Source: Croceivirga sp.
GTDB lineage: Bacteria > Bacteroidota > Bacteroidia > Flavobacteriales > Flavobacteriaceae
Direction of reading: 5' to 3'
Assembly: GCA_028281025.1 (NCBI GenBank)
Contig: JANQKR010000046.1
Span: 1 to 64,000 of the forward strand
DNA: 64,000 bases
Part shown: one piece after another, positions 27,961 through 37,013 of the stretch
Layout of the letters: the number at the start of each line of letters is the position of its first letter
Position numbering within the stretch: position 1 is the stretch's first letter
Translations under genes and position numbers: made by a program
The notes under the pieces: model-generated
Told to the model about the DNA's origin: nothing
Database searches by the model: none
What the model saw: only the letters and a program-made list of their open reading frames with translations

Positions 27961-28668
27961 TTATACTATTAAATTCTTTAAATCTTCCAAGGTTAGCGGG
28001 TCGCCATCGTTTTCGAGATCTGGTATAATCCTATCGGCTTCCTTAAGGTCTTCGTGAATCGTGTAGGTACTGAGGGTTACTAGACAATGCATACCTGCCG
28101 CCTTTGCGGCCAATAGTCCGTTTCTACTATCCTCAATGACCAAACATTGCTTAGGGTCCAGGTCTAGGGTGGTTTTCGCCAAATTGTAAATCTCAGGATC
28201 GGGCTTTTTCTTTTTTGCCATATCCCCAGCGAAAATGCCTTTCATTCTTTTCTTTCGTTCCATACCTACAAGGGTCTCCGCGATGGCCGTTACGGCCTTG
28301 ACGTTGGAGGTAGAGCATATCATCACCTGGATAGCTTCGCCCAGGGCCTCATCTATGATTCTTTTGATTCCAGGTCGCACCGGCAGCTTCCCGGTTTTGA
28401 TGAGACCCATAAAGATTTCGGTCTTATCCACGTGAAGTGCCTTGATGAAGGTCTCTTGGTCGTCGACCTCTTCAGGATATCCATTTTGGTCAAAATAATG
28501 TTTCATACGCTCCTTTCCACCACCTACTTTCAGGAGTTCGGCATATTGTTCCACATCCCATTCCACATCCAATCCATGTTTTTGGAATGCTTCGTTAAAT
28601 GCCACACGATGCCCGTCTCTCTCCGTATCCACAAGTACACCGTCACAGTCAAAAATCAAGGCTTGCAT
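27961..28668 (-). CDS. HAD-superfamily phosphatase, CbbY/beta-phosphoglucomutase-like
   Basis: This 235-residue sugar-phosphate phosphatase or mutase has catalytic Asp8 and Asp10 in LIFDCDGVLVDTERDGHRVA, a helical cap (about 20-90; VGGGKERMKHYFDQNGYP), motif II Ser/Thr in MICSTSN, motif III Lys in MAKKKKPDPEIY and motif IV Asp in CLVIEDSRNGLLAAKAAG. The cap sequence resembles the CbbY family, whose members dephosphorylate xylulose-1,5-bisphosphate. It lies between the aldolase and DhaL with 1-17 bp gaps, so it shares their transcript and probably repairs or processes a phosphorylated ketose in the same route. Confidence 0.9.
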   Translation of the reverse strand: MQALIFDCDGVLVDTERDGHRVAFNEAFQKHGLDVEWDVEQYAELLKVGGGKERMKHYFDQNGYPEEVDDQETFIKALHVDKTEIFMGLIKTGKLPVRPGIKRIIDEALGEAIQVMICSTSNVKAVTAIAETLVGMERKKRMKGIFAGDMAKKKKPDPEIYNLAKTTLDLDPKQCLVIEDSRNGLLAAKAAGMHCLVTLSTYTIHEDLKEADRIIPDLENDGDPLTLEDLKNLIV

Positions 28669-28685
28669 AGGTTTTGGTCGTTTAC

Positions 28686-29564
28686 TTAATTTATTTCCTT
28701 CAACATTTGCGCTCCTTTACCTTGCCCGCCGAACTCGGTTATTTTATCCTTGAAAAGGGTTTTTAGGGACTCAAACTGTTTTTTTAGATAACTCAGGGGT
28801 TCATAATCGTTCGGATTTTCCTTTTTATGATTGACGAAGCTGTCGATGAAAACGTGTTTCAGATTGGTGGAAATATTCACTTTGGCACATCCCAGGGCGA
28901 TACATCTAGCGATGGTTTCCTCATCCAATCCGGTCCCGCCGTGCAAAGCCATAGGGGTACCTGTTCGCTGATTGATTTCCTCTATTAAATCAAACTGGAC
29001 ATCCGGCTCTCCGTGATAGTAGCCATGAGCGGTACCAATCGCCGCGGCGAATACGCCCAAGTCAATTTCCTTGCAAAAACGTTCGGCCTCGTCCGGATTG
29101 GCAAGATGTGCATCTTCTTCTGCCACCACAATATCCTCTTCGACCCCTCCGATTTCACCGATTTCCGCTTCGACCCCAACCCCTTTTGCATCTGCCCAGG
29201 ACACCACTTCTTTGGTAATCCGTAGGTTTTCTTCAAAAGGTCTGTCCGATGCATCAATCATGACACTGGTCCATCCGATATCGATACATCTTTTTATCAT
29301 ATCCAAATCTTTGCCGTGATCCAAATGCAGTGCTACCGGAACATTGACCATTTTGGCCAAAGGCTCAAACCATGAGAAAAGGGTTTCGTGACCATAGTAG
29401 CGAATGGTTTTGGCAGAAGTTTGGATAATCACCGGAGCATCGCATTCCTGTGCCGCGATGACCATGGCCTTCATGGAGGCATAGTCGACCGGATTGAAAG
29501 CGGCAATGGCGTATTTATCTCGCTGTGCTATTTTCAGCATTGGTTTAATGCTTACAAGGGCCAT
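28686..29564 (-). CDS. Class II (zinc) ketose-bisphosphate aldolase
   Basis: A 292-residue metal-dependent aldolase of the fructose/tagatose-bisphosphate family (GatY/KbaY/Fba-like). Zinc and catalytic residues are seen in VPVALHLDHGKD (Asp-His), FAAAIGTAHGYYHG (His) and PMALHGGTGLDEETI (His). The DHAP-phosphate loop is VNISTNLKHVF. It would split a ketose 1-phosphate or 1,6-bisphosphate into DHAP and an aldehyde. As first gene of the aldolase-HAD-DhaL-DhaK transcript it sets the likely logic: ketose made from an acid sugar, phosphorylated by DhaKL, cleaved here. Which ketose is unknown. Confidence 0.92.
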   Translation of the reverse strand: MALVSIKPMLKIAQRDKYAIAAFNPVDYASMKAMVIAAQECDAPVIIQTSAKTIRYYGHETLFSWFEPLAKMVNVPVALHLDHGKDLDMIKRCIDIGWTSVMIDASDRPFEENLRITKEVVSWADAKGVGVEAEIGEIGGVEEDIVVAEEDAHLANPDEAERFCKEIDLGVFAAAIGTAHGYYHGEPDVQFDLIEEINQRTGTPMALHGGTGLDEETIARCIALGCAKVNISTNLKHVFIDSFVNHKKENPNDYEPLSYLKKQFESLKTLFKDKITEFGGQGKGAQMLKEIN

Positions 29565-29592
29565 ATTGAGAATGTTTATAGTTCAATGCTAC

Positions 29593-29618
29593 TACGTACG
29601 AATAGGTCCCAATACGTA
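29593..29618. promoter_or_regulatory. Paired TACGTA palindromes upstream of aldolase operon
   Basis: TACGTA occurs at 29593-29598 and 29613-29618, 20 bp apart, inside a looser inverted repeat (GCTactACGTA...TACGTaAGC), 30-55 bp before the minus-strand aldolase start. It is a possible operator; no matching regulator is identified. Confidence 0.3.
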
Positions 29619-29653
29619 AGCAGTTTAAAGATTTTTCCATGATTATCGGGAGT

Positions 29654-30562
29654 CTAATCGTTCTTTCTTGCCAGTTCAATGGCATCCGTGGTGATTCCAA
29701 CTTGGAAATCGAACAAAGCACATCCTATTTTTTCAATAGCTATAGTATCGGTAAGGTCGATACCGTTCACGGTAAAGAGGTTGTTTTCCAAACGTTGCTT
29801 TTTCCGGATGTGATTTGGATTGTCCAGTAAAAGTAGAGCGGTATCCCTAAAGATATCATGGATACCTTCCGAGACTTCAAAAATGCCATAGCGTTCTTGA
29901 AATCCAATCCACTTTTCATAACCGAAATATTCAGGAATGTACCGTACTACAGGTTTGCCTTTCCAGTCCTGATTTAATTCTTCCGAAACCGTTTTGAGCC
30001 CTTTCTGGTTACCTCCACTATCCCCCAAAAGGATGATTTCCGTGAAACCATGGTGCTTAAGGCTGATTGCGATGTCCCTAACAAGGTGTTCGAAAGTTTG
30101 TTGCGAAACACCTAGGGTCCCGGGATAACGCAACAAACCCCTTGGACCTTTCAAATCCCCTTGGGGAACATAGGGAACAATAGTAGCTACAAGGGTGTTT
30201 CCTAATTGTGAAGCAATGCCCTTAGCTAGGTTTTCCATAATGATGTTATGCTTGTCCGTAACCATGTAAGGGCCGTTCATTTCCAACCCTCCAGTACCTA
30301 TGATTACGGAGGTATATCCCTGTTTTATAAGGTCCCTGATTTCCATCCAGGTCATATTTTTGAGCAACAGCTCTTTTTGAAGCGGGATGGGTCTAGGTTT
30401 GTCCATAGGAGGAGCAGTGCGGGATGGGTCTTTTAAGACATCGATTCCCTTGTACTCCTTTTGCGCAAATGAAGCATAGCCAGTGGATAAGCTAAGTGTC
30501 AGAATCAGTAATAGCTTCAATTTATTCGAATTTTTGTGCGTCACGGACGATTTTTTCTTCAT
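29654..30562 (-). CDS. Creatininase-family protein, exported
   Basis: This protein of about 302 residues belongs to the creatininase amidohydrolase fold. Starting at 30562 gives MKKKSSVTHKNSNKLKLLLI, a signal peptide ending YASFAQ, so it is probably periplasmic. A longer reading from 30589 is possible, and either start overlaps the end of the preceding dehydratase gene by 41 bp or more. The fold's metal-site region is seen as IIGTGGLEMNGPYMVTDKHN, where the usual E-x-H-G-P is E-M-N-G-P, and in IILLGDSGGNQKG (usual GHGGN is altered to GDSGGN). The changed metal ligands mean the substrate, or even hydrolytic activity, may differ from creatininase. Relatives open cyclic amides or lactone-like rings. 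Confidence 0.82.
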   Translation of the reverse strand: MKKKSSVTHKNSNKLKLLLILTLSLSTGYASFAQKEYKGIDVLKDPSRTAPPMDKPRPIPLQKELLLKNMTWMEIRDLIKQGYTSVIIGTGGLEMNGPYMVTDKHNIIMENLAKGIASQLGNTLVATIVPYVPQGDLKGPRGLLRYPGTLGVSQQTFEHLVRDIAISLKHHGFTEIILLGDSGGNQKGLKTVSEELNQDWKGKPVVRYIPEYFGYEKWIGFQERYGIFEVSEGIHDIFRDTALLLLDNPNHIRKKQRLENNLFTVNGIDLTDTIAIEKIGCALFDFQVGITTDAIELARKND

Positions 30563-31721
30563 TCGGAACCAGACCGAAGCCCGGCTCATCCGATAATTTT
30601 ATCTGTCCTTCCTTTAACTCCAAATTGTTCTTAAAATATTTTTGCAAGTCCCATTCCCTTTGTTCGCCACCAAATTCCTGGAATTCGGCAGCATTGTGAA
30701 TGCTGGAAATGATGTGGTACGCTGCTGCAGTGGCCAGGGTGGGTCTTACGTTATGGCACATTACCGGAATATCGAAGGAGGAGGCCAAAGCCGCGATTTT
30801 CCTTCCTTCCGTTACACCGCCCGATTTGAAGAAATCCGGATTGATGATATCCACTTTTCCAATGGTGATCAAATCACGAAACATCCAACGGGTATATTCA
30901 TGTTCACCCGCAGTGACTGGAACTTGGAGCTCAGAGGCAACTTGGGCCAAGGCAGCGTAATTATGTTCCGCAATGGGTTCCTCCATGCTGGCAATGTTAT
31001 ATTTTTCATAGAGTTCCTTTCCCACTTGTACGGCCCGATAGGGTGAATAGCCGTTATTGGCATCAAAAAGTAAGGGAATATCGTAACCAATGGCATCTCG
31101 AATCGCCTTTACGGTCTCAAAGCTGGGATCTGGTCTAGGATTGATATTCAATTGCCGAATCTGCATGCGAATTTTTACGGCTTTATATCCCTTTTTTACA
31201 AAGTCCAAGGCTTTTTCGGCACAAGCTTTGGGTGTCATAGGATTCTTGGTTCCTCTCCCAAAACTTCCGTACACCTTTATGGTTTGATGATAAGGTCCCC
31301 CGAGAAGTTGATAGAGCGGCAGGTTCAGCAGTTTTCCCTTTAAATCCCAAAGAGCGTAGTCTATCCCTGCCATAGCACCGAGCATGATGCCGTTGGGACC
31401 GCTGTCAATAGCCTTGAAGAACAGTTGATTCCATATCGGTTCAGTATCAAAGGGTCTTTTGCCCTTTAAACGGGGGGCCATTTCATTGATGATGAGCGCT
31501 ATGGTGGTTTTTGGGAACTTATTGCTGGCTTCTCCCCAGCCCACTGCGCCGCTGTCCGATTCTATCCTTACAAAAAGGGCCTTGGGGAGCAGATACGCCC
31601 GCACAGATTTTATCCTGGTTTGCGATAATGCCCGATTCTCCAGGCCGAAGTTGTTGTCTCGGAACCATGTTCCCAAAAATTGTTCTCGGGTCATTATTTG
31701 GGTTTCTTTTGATTTCATCAT
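30522..31721 (-). CDS. Enolase-superfamily acid-sugar dehydratase (MR subgroup)
   Basis: A 399-residue mandelate-racemase-subgroup enzyme that likely removes water from an aldonate or aldarate to give a 2-keto-3-deoxy acid. The N-terminal capping domain is about 35-155. The barrel carries the general base K-x-R (Lys183, Arg185 in AVKIRMQIRQ), metal ligands Asp220 (LLFDANNGY), Glu247 (MEEP) and Glu273 (TAGEHEYTRW), and His323 (VMCHNVRP). Unlike its three relatives in this window it has no export signal and is predicted cytoplasmic. It begins 3 bp after the next paralogue stops and shares about the same core sequence, which points to a tandem duplication. The precise sugar acid cannot be called. 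Confidence 0.9.
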   Translation of the reverse strand: MMKSKETQIMTREQFLGTWFRDNNFGLENRALSQTRIKSVRAYLLPKALFVRIESDSGAVGWGEASNKFPKTTIALIINEMAPRLKGKRPFDTEPIWNQLFFKAIDSGPNGIMLGAMAGIDYALWDLKGKLLNLPLYQLLGGPYHQTIKVYGSFGRGTKNPMTPKACAEKALDFVKKGYKAVKIRMQIRQLNINPRPDPSFETVKAIRDAIGYDIPLLFDANNGYSPYRAVQVGKELYEKYNIASMEEPIAEHNYAALAQVASELQVPVTAGEHEYTRWMFRDLITIGKVDIINPDFFKSGGVTEGRKIAALASSFDIPVMCHNVRPTLATAAAYHIISSIHNAAEFQEFGGEQREWDLQKYFKNNLELKEGQIKLSDEPGFGLVPNEEKIVRDAQKFE

Positions 31722-31724
31722 GGA

Positions 31725-32972
31725 TTAATTCAAGGCGTCTTTAAGTAGTATTTTTTCATCCATTTCTAGTCCCCAACCGGGTTCTGTTGGTACACTTAAG
31801 TATCCGTTCTGGAACTCCAAATCGTTTTTGAAGTATTTCTGAAGCCCCATCCAAGGTCTTGGTCCAACATACTCTTGGTATTCCATGGCGTTGGGCTGGC
31901 TTGCGGCGAATTGTAGACCGGCCGAAGTACCGATCATGGGATAAGCACTGTGAATCATAAAACGTTTGTCAAAGGCCGAGGCCATCTGGGCTATTTTTAA
32001 ACATTCGCTCATACCGCCGCTTTTGAGTAAATCCGGATTAATGATGTCCACATGACCAATTTGTATCAAATCCCTGAACTGCCAACGGGTATATTCATGT
32101 TCACCAGCGGTTATTGGGAAATCCAGAGCCGTGGAAACCTCGTTTAACGCATGATAGTTGTTCATGGTAACCGGTTCTTCAATGGTGGCAATGTTGTAAA
32201 GCTCCCTAAGTTTTTTCCCCACTTCTATGGCCCTATGCGGTGTATAACCATTGTTGGCATCGAAAAAAATGGTCATGTCATCACCTACAGCGGCCCTCAC
32301 TTCTTTTACCGTATCGAAGCTAGGGTCTGGATTGGGATCTATGTTCAATTGCCTGATTTGCATCCTTACTTTAATGGCCGTATACCCCAATTCTGCAAAG
32401 CCGGAAGCAATTTTGGCCATTTCAAGAGGAGTCTTTTTCTTTCTACCCCCATATTTTTTCTTTTCATGGGAGTATACGTTGGCCCCAAAACTGCCATAGC
32501 ATTTAACTTTATCCCTAAAACGCCCACCTATGATATCGGAAATGGGTACACCCAGAGCCTTTCCTTTTACATCCCAAAGGGCGTTGTCTATACCTGCCAA
32601 GGCACCTGCAACGAGCCCGTAACTACCTTCATCATAAGACTTGAAATACATGTAGTTCCAAATGGCGTCAATGGCCATGGGGTTCTTGCCAATCAGGTGT
32701 TTTACAACCACTTCTTCCAGAAATATCTTCCCCAAAGGCCGAAAATCCTTGTCTGATTCTCCCCAACCCGTTATCCCGGCATTAGTTTCTACTTTTACAT
32801 AAGAAGCATACGGAACAACTATGGGTGTGATTTTGGTAATTTTTAATCCAAAACTGTCCTCAATGGTAGCTTGGTTATCCCATGTCTTCAAAGCTGCGGC
32901 CATCTTTTCCGGCCCCAAAAGTGCAAAGACACTAGCCAAGGAAGTACTCCCTAAAAACTTTCGTCGGTTCAT
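31725..32972 (-). CDS. Enolase-superfamily dehydratase, Tat-like leader
   Basis: A 415-residue paralogue of the following gene. The leader MNRRKFLGSTSLASVFALLG has the R-R-K-F-L core of a Tat substrate, so it is probably folded in the cytoplasm and exported. Catalytic set: Lys201 and Arg203 (KVRMQIRQLN), Asp238 (FFDANNGY), Glu265 (IEEP), Glu291 (TAGEHEYTRW) and His341 (MIHSAYP). An insert of Lys-rich residues about 170-181 (HEKKKYGGRKKK) is absent from its neighbour. It is the first enzyme gene after the receptor and its terminator. Periplasmic acid-sugar dehydration is inferred from the leader. Confidence 0.9.
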   Translation of the reverse strand: MNRRKFLGSTSLASVFALLGPEKMAAALKTWDNQATIEDSFGLKITKITPIVVPYASYVKVETNAGITGWGESDKDFRPLGKIFLEEVVVKHLIGKNPMAIDAIWNYMYFKSYDEGSYGLVAGALAGIDNALWDVKGKALGVPISDIIGGRFRDKVKCYGSFGANVYSHEKKKYGGRKKKTPLEMAKIASGFAELGYTAIKVRMQIRQLNIDPNPDPSFDTVKEVRAAVGDDMTIFFDANNGYTPHRAIEVGKKLRELYNIATIEEPVTMNNYHALNEVSTALDFPITAGEHEYTRWQFRDLIQIGHVDIINPDLLKSGGMSECLKIAQMASAFDKRFMIHSAYPMIGTSAGLQFAASQPNAMEYQEYVGPRPWMGLQKYFKNDLEFQNGYLSVPTEPGWGLEMDEKILLKDALN

Positions 32973-33000
32973 AAAAGCTTTTTATTAGTTACTTGTCGTC

Positions 33001-33036
33001 AAAAAGGAACAGCCCCACTTTTATGAGCGAGGCTGT
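33001..33036 (-). terminator. Terminator after the TonB receptor (minus strand)
   Basis: ACAGCC (33009-33014) pairs with GGCTGT (33031-33036). On the minus strand the stem is followed by TTCCTTTTT. It separates the receptor from the downstream dehydratase operon; read-through is likely because the stem is only 6 bp. Confidence 0.6.
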
Positions 33037-33058
33037 ATTTTCAATGTTTTTAGTATGG

Positions 33059-35896
33059 TTACAAGTTAAATGAGATTCCAAAACGTGCTTGAAATCCGAA
33101 GTCCCTGAAATTGGATACCCGGCTAATATCACCAATGTACTCACGTTGTTGGGCATTTGTGAAGTTTACCAATTCTGTAAAAAATCGTAAACCGTTCTTG
33201 AATGTATAGGAAGCATTGGCATCGAATTGCACTCTTCTATCCCGTATTACATTGTTGTCGCCAGCAACAATCCTATCGCTTCTAATCGCCTCTACGGTAT
33301 CATCTTGAAAGTTCATATTGATACGTGCTGAGAATCCACCTTTATCAAAAGTAAGTGCACTGTTCAGGGTATGTGGCGCTTGACCGGGCAGTCGATTTTC
33401 TTCAGCACCAGGTTCTATTATTGCTTCACTATCCGTGTAGGTATAGTTGAAATAAATGCCAAAGTGACGTATGGCGTTCGAAATGAATGCCAGATTGGTC
33501 TGTATATTGGCCTCGATACCGAACAGGGTAGCATCTTCACCGTTTTGCGGCTGTATCACTTCATTATAGCCTACAAATTGGTCGGCACGTGGAAACTCGT
33601 TTCCCACAACGTTTTGAAATGTCTGTTCCCAGACAAAACCATCTATTTTCTTGTAAAATGCACCTGCTGAAACAATACCTACATTACCCAAATAGCGCTC
33701 AAAGAAAACGTCGAAATTGTTTGAGGTAGGAACTTCTAAATTTGGATTTCCTATGGTCGCTTCAAGGTCAATAATATTTCTGTTCACTCTAGGTAATAGG
33801 TTCACAAAATTCGGTCGTGCATAGCCCCTGGTGTAAGCAGCTCTAAAATTGGTAAGATTGTTCAATTCATATTTGATTTGAAGGTTAGGCAATAATACGC
33901 TGTAATTGTTGCCTCCCGTGATGGGTGAAATTGATATAACTTCACCATCATCATCTACTTGTACATCTTGCGCACTATAATCTACTTTGACATCCTCATT
34001 CCGGATGCCCGCTAGAATGTTAAACTTACCGGTTCGTAGGGTTGCCATAAAATAACCTGCGTTGGTATTCTCCTCTGCTTGATAGTCGAATTCTGCTTGG
34101 GTAATAATATCTTCATTTGTATTGCTTTCAAATTGCACTGGGTTATTGTTAAAATAATCGCGTATGTCACCAGGTACTATTTCAAATCCAAAGGGGACTT
34201 CGTTTTGCAACCAATTGTCCCGTACAAAACCGGTTCCCAAAAAATCGGCCAAGGTAACATCGTCATCTCCTTCAAAATCAAACCTTCTCTGATTATTACT
34301 TGCGCTGGATTGGTTAATTCTATTTTTGTATCCTGCTTGTAATATGAGAAGGGAATTGCCAATATTAAATGATCGCTGAACATTGATTTTTGCGGTGCTC
34401 GCATTTGATTCCACAATGCGGTCCAATAATCTGAACCTTTGAAAGATATCAAAATCTTCTGGGTTAAAATCATCACCTGGCTGTCCCCCCAAAGGGAAAA
34501 ATATTGGAAAGTCGGTATTCAGGTTTTCAATACCTAAGTCAATGCCACGTCCTTCAAATCGGCCATCAAAGCCATTTTCATCACGTTGACCACCTGAATA
34601 TGCATATCCACCAAACAATTTATAATCACCGATCTTAAAATTACCATCAACGTTGAAAGACGCTGTGAACCGAGTTACAACTCGATCTCGAAAGTCCTGT
34701 CTGATCCGGGCATCGGGAAATTCTGTTGGAGAGACAAAATCACCATTTCGTGGTCGAAATATTTTACGTTGACGATCTTCATCCTCTTCTATAGTAGCGT
34801 AATTGAATTTTGCCACAATAAAATTTTCGTTGTCAAAACGGTAATCAGAGGTCACACTCGCCCCTTGTCGTGTGCGTATTTGAGGTCTGACAACGAGTTC
34901 ATGCTCCCTGTTATACCATAATTCGGTACCCGGATTGCTTTCAAACTCATCGTCGGTTATCCAATCGGCGACTGTTTCATCTTGCGTTTGATCGGTTTGA
35001 TTATAAGAATAGCTAAAAAGCATACCGAAAGCCCCATTTGGGTTTTTTTCGTTAGCGGCAAAACGTTTGTTGAAATTGAGGTTGGCACGATAGTTTTCAC
35101 CATCGGTAAGGCTATTATAACCTGCGCCCAACTCTGTTTTAATGTTCCATGTAAGCCTTTTTGCCACTGGAGTGGATAAATCGATAGTACCCCCGATGGC
35201 ATCTCCATCTTGTGCTGGAGTTATTGTTTTTGTCACCTCAATTTGGCCCAATTGATCAACAGGAAACTGAAAAAGTTGGGGAGTACGGTCAAAGGATGTA
35301 CCTGTGTTTTGTATTTGTTCCCCATTGATTGTTACGGTTGTGTAATTGGCAGGAGTACCTCTAATAAAAGCCTGCGCGCCTTCCCCATTATCCAACTGAA
35401 TATTGATACCCGGTATTCTTTGTAGTGCATCTGCAACGTTCAGGTCTGGAAAACGTGAAATCAAATCGGTTGAGACTACATTTTTAATATTGTCCGCTAC
35501 TCGTTGTTGGTTCAATGCCTTTTGTTGACCTTCTAAGTTGGCTGAAATCACAACTTCGTCCAAGCTGGTTGTCGTCTCATCCATTTTCACGATAATGTTT
35601 GTGAGGTCTTGTACTTGTGAAAGGTCTACCTCTTCATCCGCGAATCCCAAGTAGCTGACCACCAGGGTTGCCGATTGTGCATTGTCGTATTGAATTAGGA
35701 ATGCACCGTCAAATTCGGTGATTACCCCGATTGAGGTACCCTTGATAAAAACGGAAGCCCCTGCCAAAGGTATATTGGTTTGCGAGTCCAATATGGTTCC
35801 GGAGATTTCTTGTGCCCGAAGACCAGCAGCGGTAAAAAGCATTAGTGTGGAAACGATTACCACTTGCCTTAAATGATTTCTGAATACTTTTTTCAT
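33059..35896 (-). CDS. TonB-dependent receptor (SusD-less, FyuA/CirA-like)
   Basis: A 945-residue outer-membrane importer. Signal peptide ends GLRAQ. A carboxypeptidase-like regulatory domain lies at about 30-110 (ISGTILDSQTNIPLAGASVF). The plug at about 140-245 (LNVADALQRIPGINIQ; AFIRGTPANYTTVTINGEQI; DAQDGDAIGG-type turn in TPAQDGDAIGGTIDL) is followed by the barrel, which ends FQARFGISFNL. No STN domain and no SusD partner. The plug motifs (LQR, IRGTP.NYTT, DGDAIGG) are shared with the receptor at 39107, so the two are paralogues, similar to oligosaccharide receptors of the Xanthomonas/Caulobacter type. It lies upstream of two acid-sugar dehydratases, and an acidic oligosaccharide is a reasonable guess. 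Confidence 0.92.
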   Translation of the reverse strand: MKKVFRNHLRQVVIVSTLMLFTAAGLRAQEISGTILDSQTNIPLAGASVFIKGTSIGVITEFDGAFLIQYDNAQSATLVVSYLGFADEEVDLSQVQDLTNIIVKMDETTTSLDEVVISANLEGQQKALNQQRVADNIKNVVSTDLISRFPDLNVADALQRIPGINIQLDNGEGAQAFIRGTPANYTTVTINGEQIQNTGTSFDRTPQLFQFPVDQLGQIEVTKTITPAQDGDAIGGTIDLSTPVAKRLTWNIKTELGAGYNSLTDGENYRANLNFNKRFAANEKNPNGAFGMLFSYSYNQTDQTQDETVADWITDDEFESNPGTELWYNREHELVVRPQIRTRQGASVTSDYRFDNENFIVAKFNYATIEEDEDRQRKIFRPRNGDFVSPTEFPDARIRQDFRDRVVTRFTASFNVDGNFKIGDYKLFGGYAYSGGQRDENGFDGRFEGRGIDLGIENLNTDFPIFFPLGGQPGDDFNPEDFDIFQRFRLLDRIVESNASTAKINVQRSFNIGNSLLILQAGYKNRINQSSASNNQRRFDFEGDDDVTLADFLGTGFVRDNWLQNEVPFGFEIVPGDIRDYFNNNPVQFESNTNEDIITQAEFDYQAEENTNAGYFMATLRTGKFNILAGIRNEDVKVDYSAQDVQVDDDGEVISISPITGGNNYSVLLPNLQIKYELNNLTNFRAAYTRGYARPNFVNLLPRVNRNIIDLEATIGNPNLEVPTSNNFDVFFERYLGNVGIVSAGAFYKKIDGFVWEQTFQNVVGNEFPRADQFVGYNEVIQPQNGEDATLFGIEANIQTNLAFISNAIRHFGIYFNYTYTDSEAIIEPGAEENRLPGQAPHTLNSALTFDKGGFSARINMNFQDDTVEAIRSDRIVAGDNNVIRDRRVQFDANASYTFKNGLRFFTELVNFTNAQQREYIGDISRVSNFRDFGFQARFGISFNL

Positions 35897-36199
35897 TTTG
35901 TTTGGTTTAGTTTTCCGATACTCTTGTTCAAATCCAAAAGAGCTGAAATGGTAGCTTGTGATTATAGGTTCTTATATGGATTTGGCATTAAAACGCCCAA
36001 TAATTGATGTTCCCTTAACATAAGGTTGAAAAAAATATCATTTTTAAAAATTGAACCCCTTGAATATCGGAATCCCATAATCGCTTTAAAGCAATTTGGG
36101 AAGGGAAGGAATCGAGGCTACTGATGCCTTATCAAAAACATGTATCCTAAGGGAATAGGCAGTTTATTGGGGTAAGTATGCAGAAGGTGAGGGGCCTAA
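35897..36199. other. 303-bp leader/intergenic region
   Basis: No coding sequence is supported. It holds the upstream region of the minus-strand receptor gene and the end of the sigma gene. There are AT-rich tracts (about 36030-36050) but no recognisable -7 element or strong hairpin. Confidence 0.4.
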
Positions 36200-36757
36200 C
36201 TAAGAATATTGCACATGAAGGTATTCCTTGATGTTCTTCATGGCGAGGGCTATATGAACCTCCACGGTTCTTGGGGATATATTCATTTTTTCACCAATTT
36301 CCTTGTAGCTGAGGGATTCGTCCCTACTAAGCTTGAAGGCCATCTTTCGTTTTTCAGGGAGCAAATCGATAGCATAGTTGATAAGTTGCGAGAGTTCTTT
36401 GACCTCCAATTGTTTTTCGAGTGAATGCTCTGCATTTGTTGTAACGACATTAAAGTGGTCGCAATACTTTCTGTAGCTGTTTAATTTTCTAAAATCACTA
36501 ATGATTTTGTTCTTCACCAGAACAAAAAGGAAATACTTTATGGATTTATCACGGTCCAACTCCGCCCTTTTTTCCCAAACTTTCAAGAAAACCTCCTGGG
36601 CTATATCATTGGCCATTTCCTTGTTGCCACAAATGTAAAAGGCATAGTTGGTGACCGGTTCAATGTATCGTTCAAATAAAATCTTGAAGGATTCAGTGCA
36701 ATCCTGATTGATGGCGGCGATTAGTGTATTGTCAGAGGAAGGAGATGAAGTGAGCAT
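36200..36757 (-). CDS. ECF RNA polymerase sigma factor (FecI/RagA-associated type)
   Basis: A 185-residue sigma factor of the Bacteroidota FecI expansion group. I use the ATG at 36757; the TTG at 36775 falls inside a regulator palindrome and is improbable. Region 2: YAFYICGNKEMANDIAQEVF, then LKVWEKRAELD. Region 4: LPEKRKMAFKLSRDESLSYK and the helix-turn-helix EIGEKMNISPRTVEVHIALA. A -7-like TATATTTG and a 14-bp LacI-type palindrome lie just upstream. The cognate FecR is probably the gene at 38150, with a dehydrogenase gene in between, and the STN-bearing receptor at 39107 is the likely sensor. Confidence 0.92.
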   Translation of the reverse strand: MLTSSPSSDNTLIAAINQDCTESFKILFERYIEPVTNYAFYICGNKEMANDIAQEVFLKVWEKRAELDRDKSIKYFLFVLVKNKIISDFRKLNSYRKYCDHFNVVTTNAEHSLEKQLEVKELSQLINYAIDLLPEKRKMAFKLSRDESLSYKEIGEKMNISPRTVEVHIALAMKNIKEYLHVQYS

Positions 36758-36770
36758 TAGTTTAGTTCGG

Positions 36771-36784
36771 TGCAATCGATTGCA
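36771..36784. promoter_or_regulatory. LacI-family operator in front of the ECF sigma gene
   Basis: TGCAATCGATTGCA is a perfect 14-bp palindrome, identical to the site at 49512-49525 in front of the GH28 operon. It starts 13 bp upstream of the sigma ATG and lies 1 bp from a TATATTTG -7 element, so it should cover the transcription start. A CG-centred palindrome of this size is typical of LacI-family operators. Confidence 0.75.
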
Positions 36785-36785
36785 T

Positions 36786-36793
36786 CAAATATA
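36786..36793 (-). promoter_or_regulatory. Bacteroidota -7 promoter element
   Basis: The minus strand reads TATATTTG, an exact match to the TAnnTTTG consensus, about 30 bp before the sigma ATG. No clear -33 TTG is seen. Confidence 0.55.
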
Positions 36794-37013
36794 GAAATTA
36801 TTGTAAAATTATCATTTTATTTCTGTTAAAAATTAGGATTTAATAGGATTCGCCTTAAAAAAAGATGTATACAGTAATTTTTACTTCATCCTTTTGTATG
36901 AAGATGCTTTCAAATAAGGGTATGTGGCCCTTGTATCGTATTATGGATGACCAATAAGTTTATACATCGGTGTTTTCTGCGGTCAGGTAATTCCAAAATA
37001 AAACGTCGGGAAG

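Noticed and set aside
32151-32756. 201-codon plus-strand frame
   Set aside because: Shadow of an enolase-superfamily gene on the minus strand.
36758-36775. TTG start for the ECF sigma gene at 36775
   Set aside because: It falls within the LacI-type palindrome; the ATG at 36757 gives a normal sigma N-terminus.
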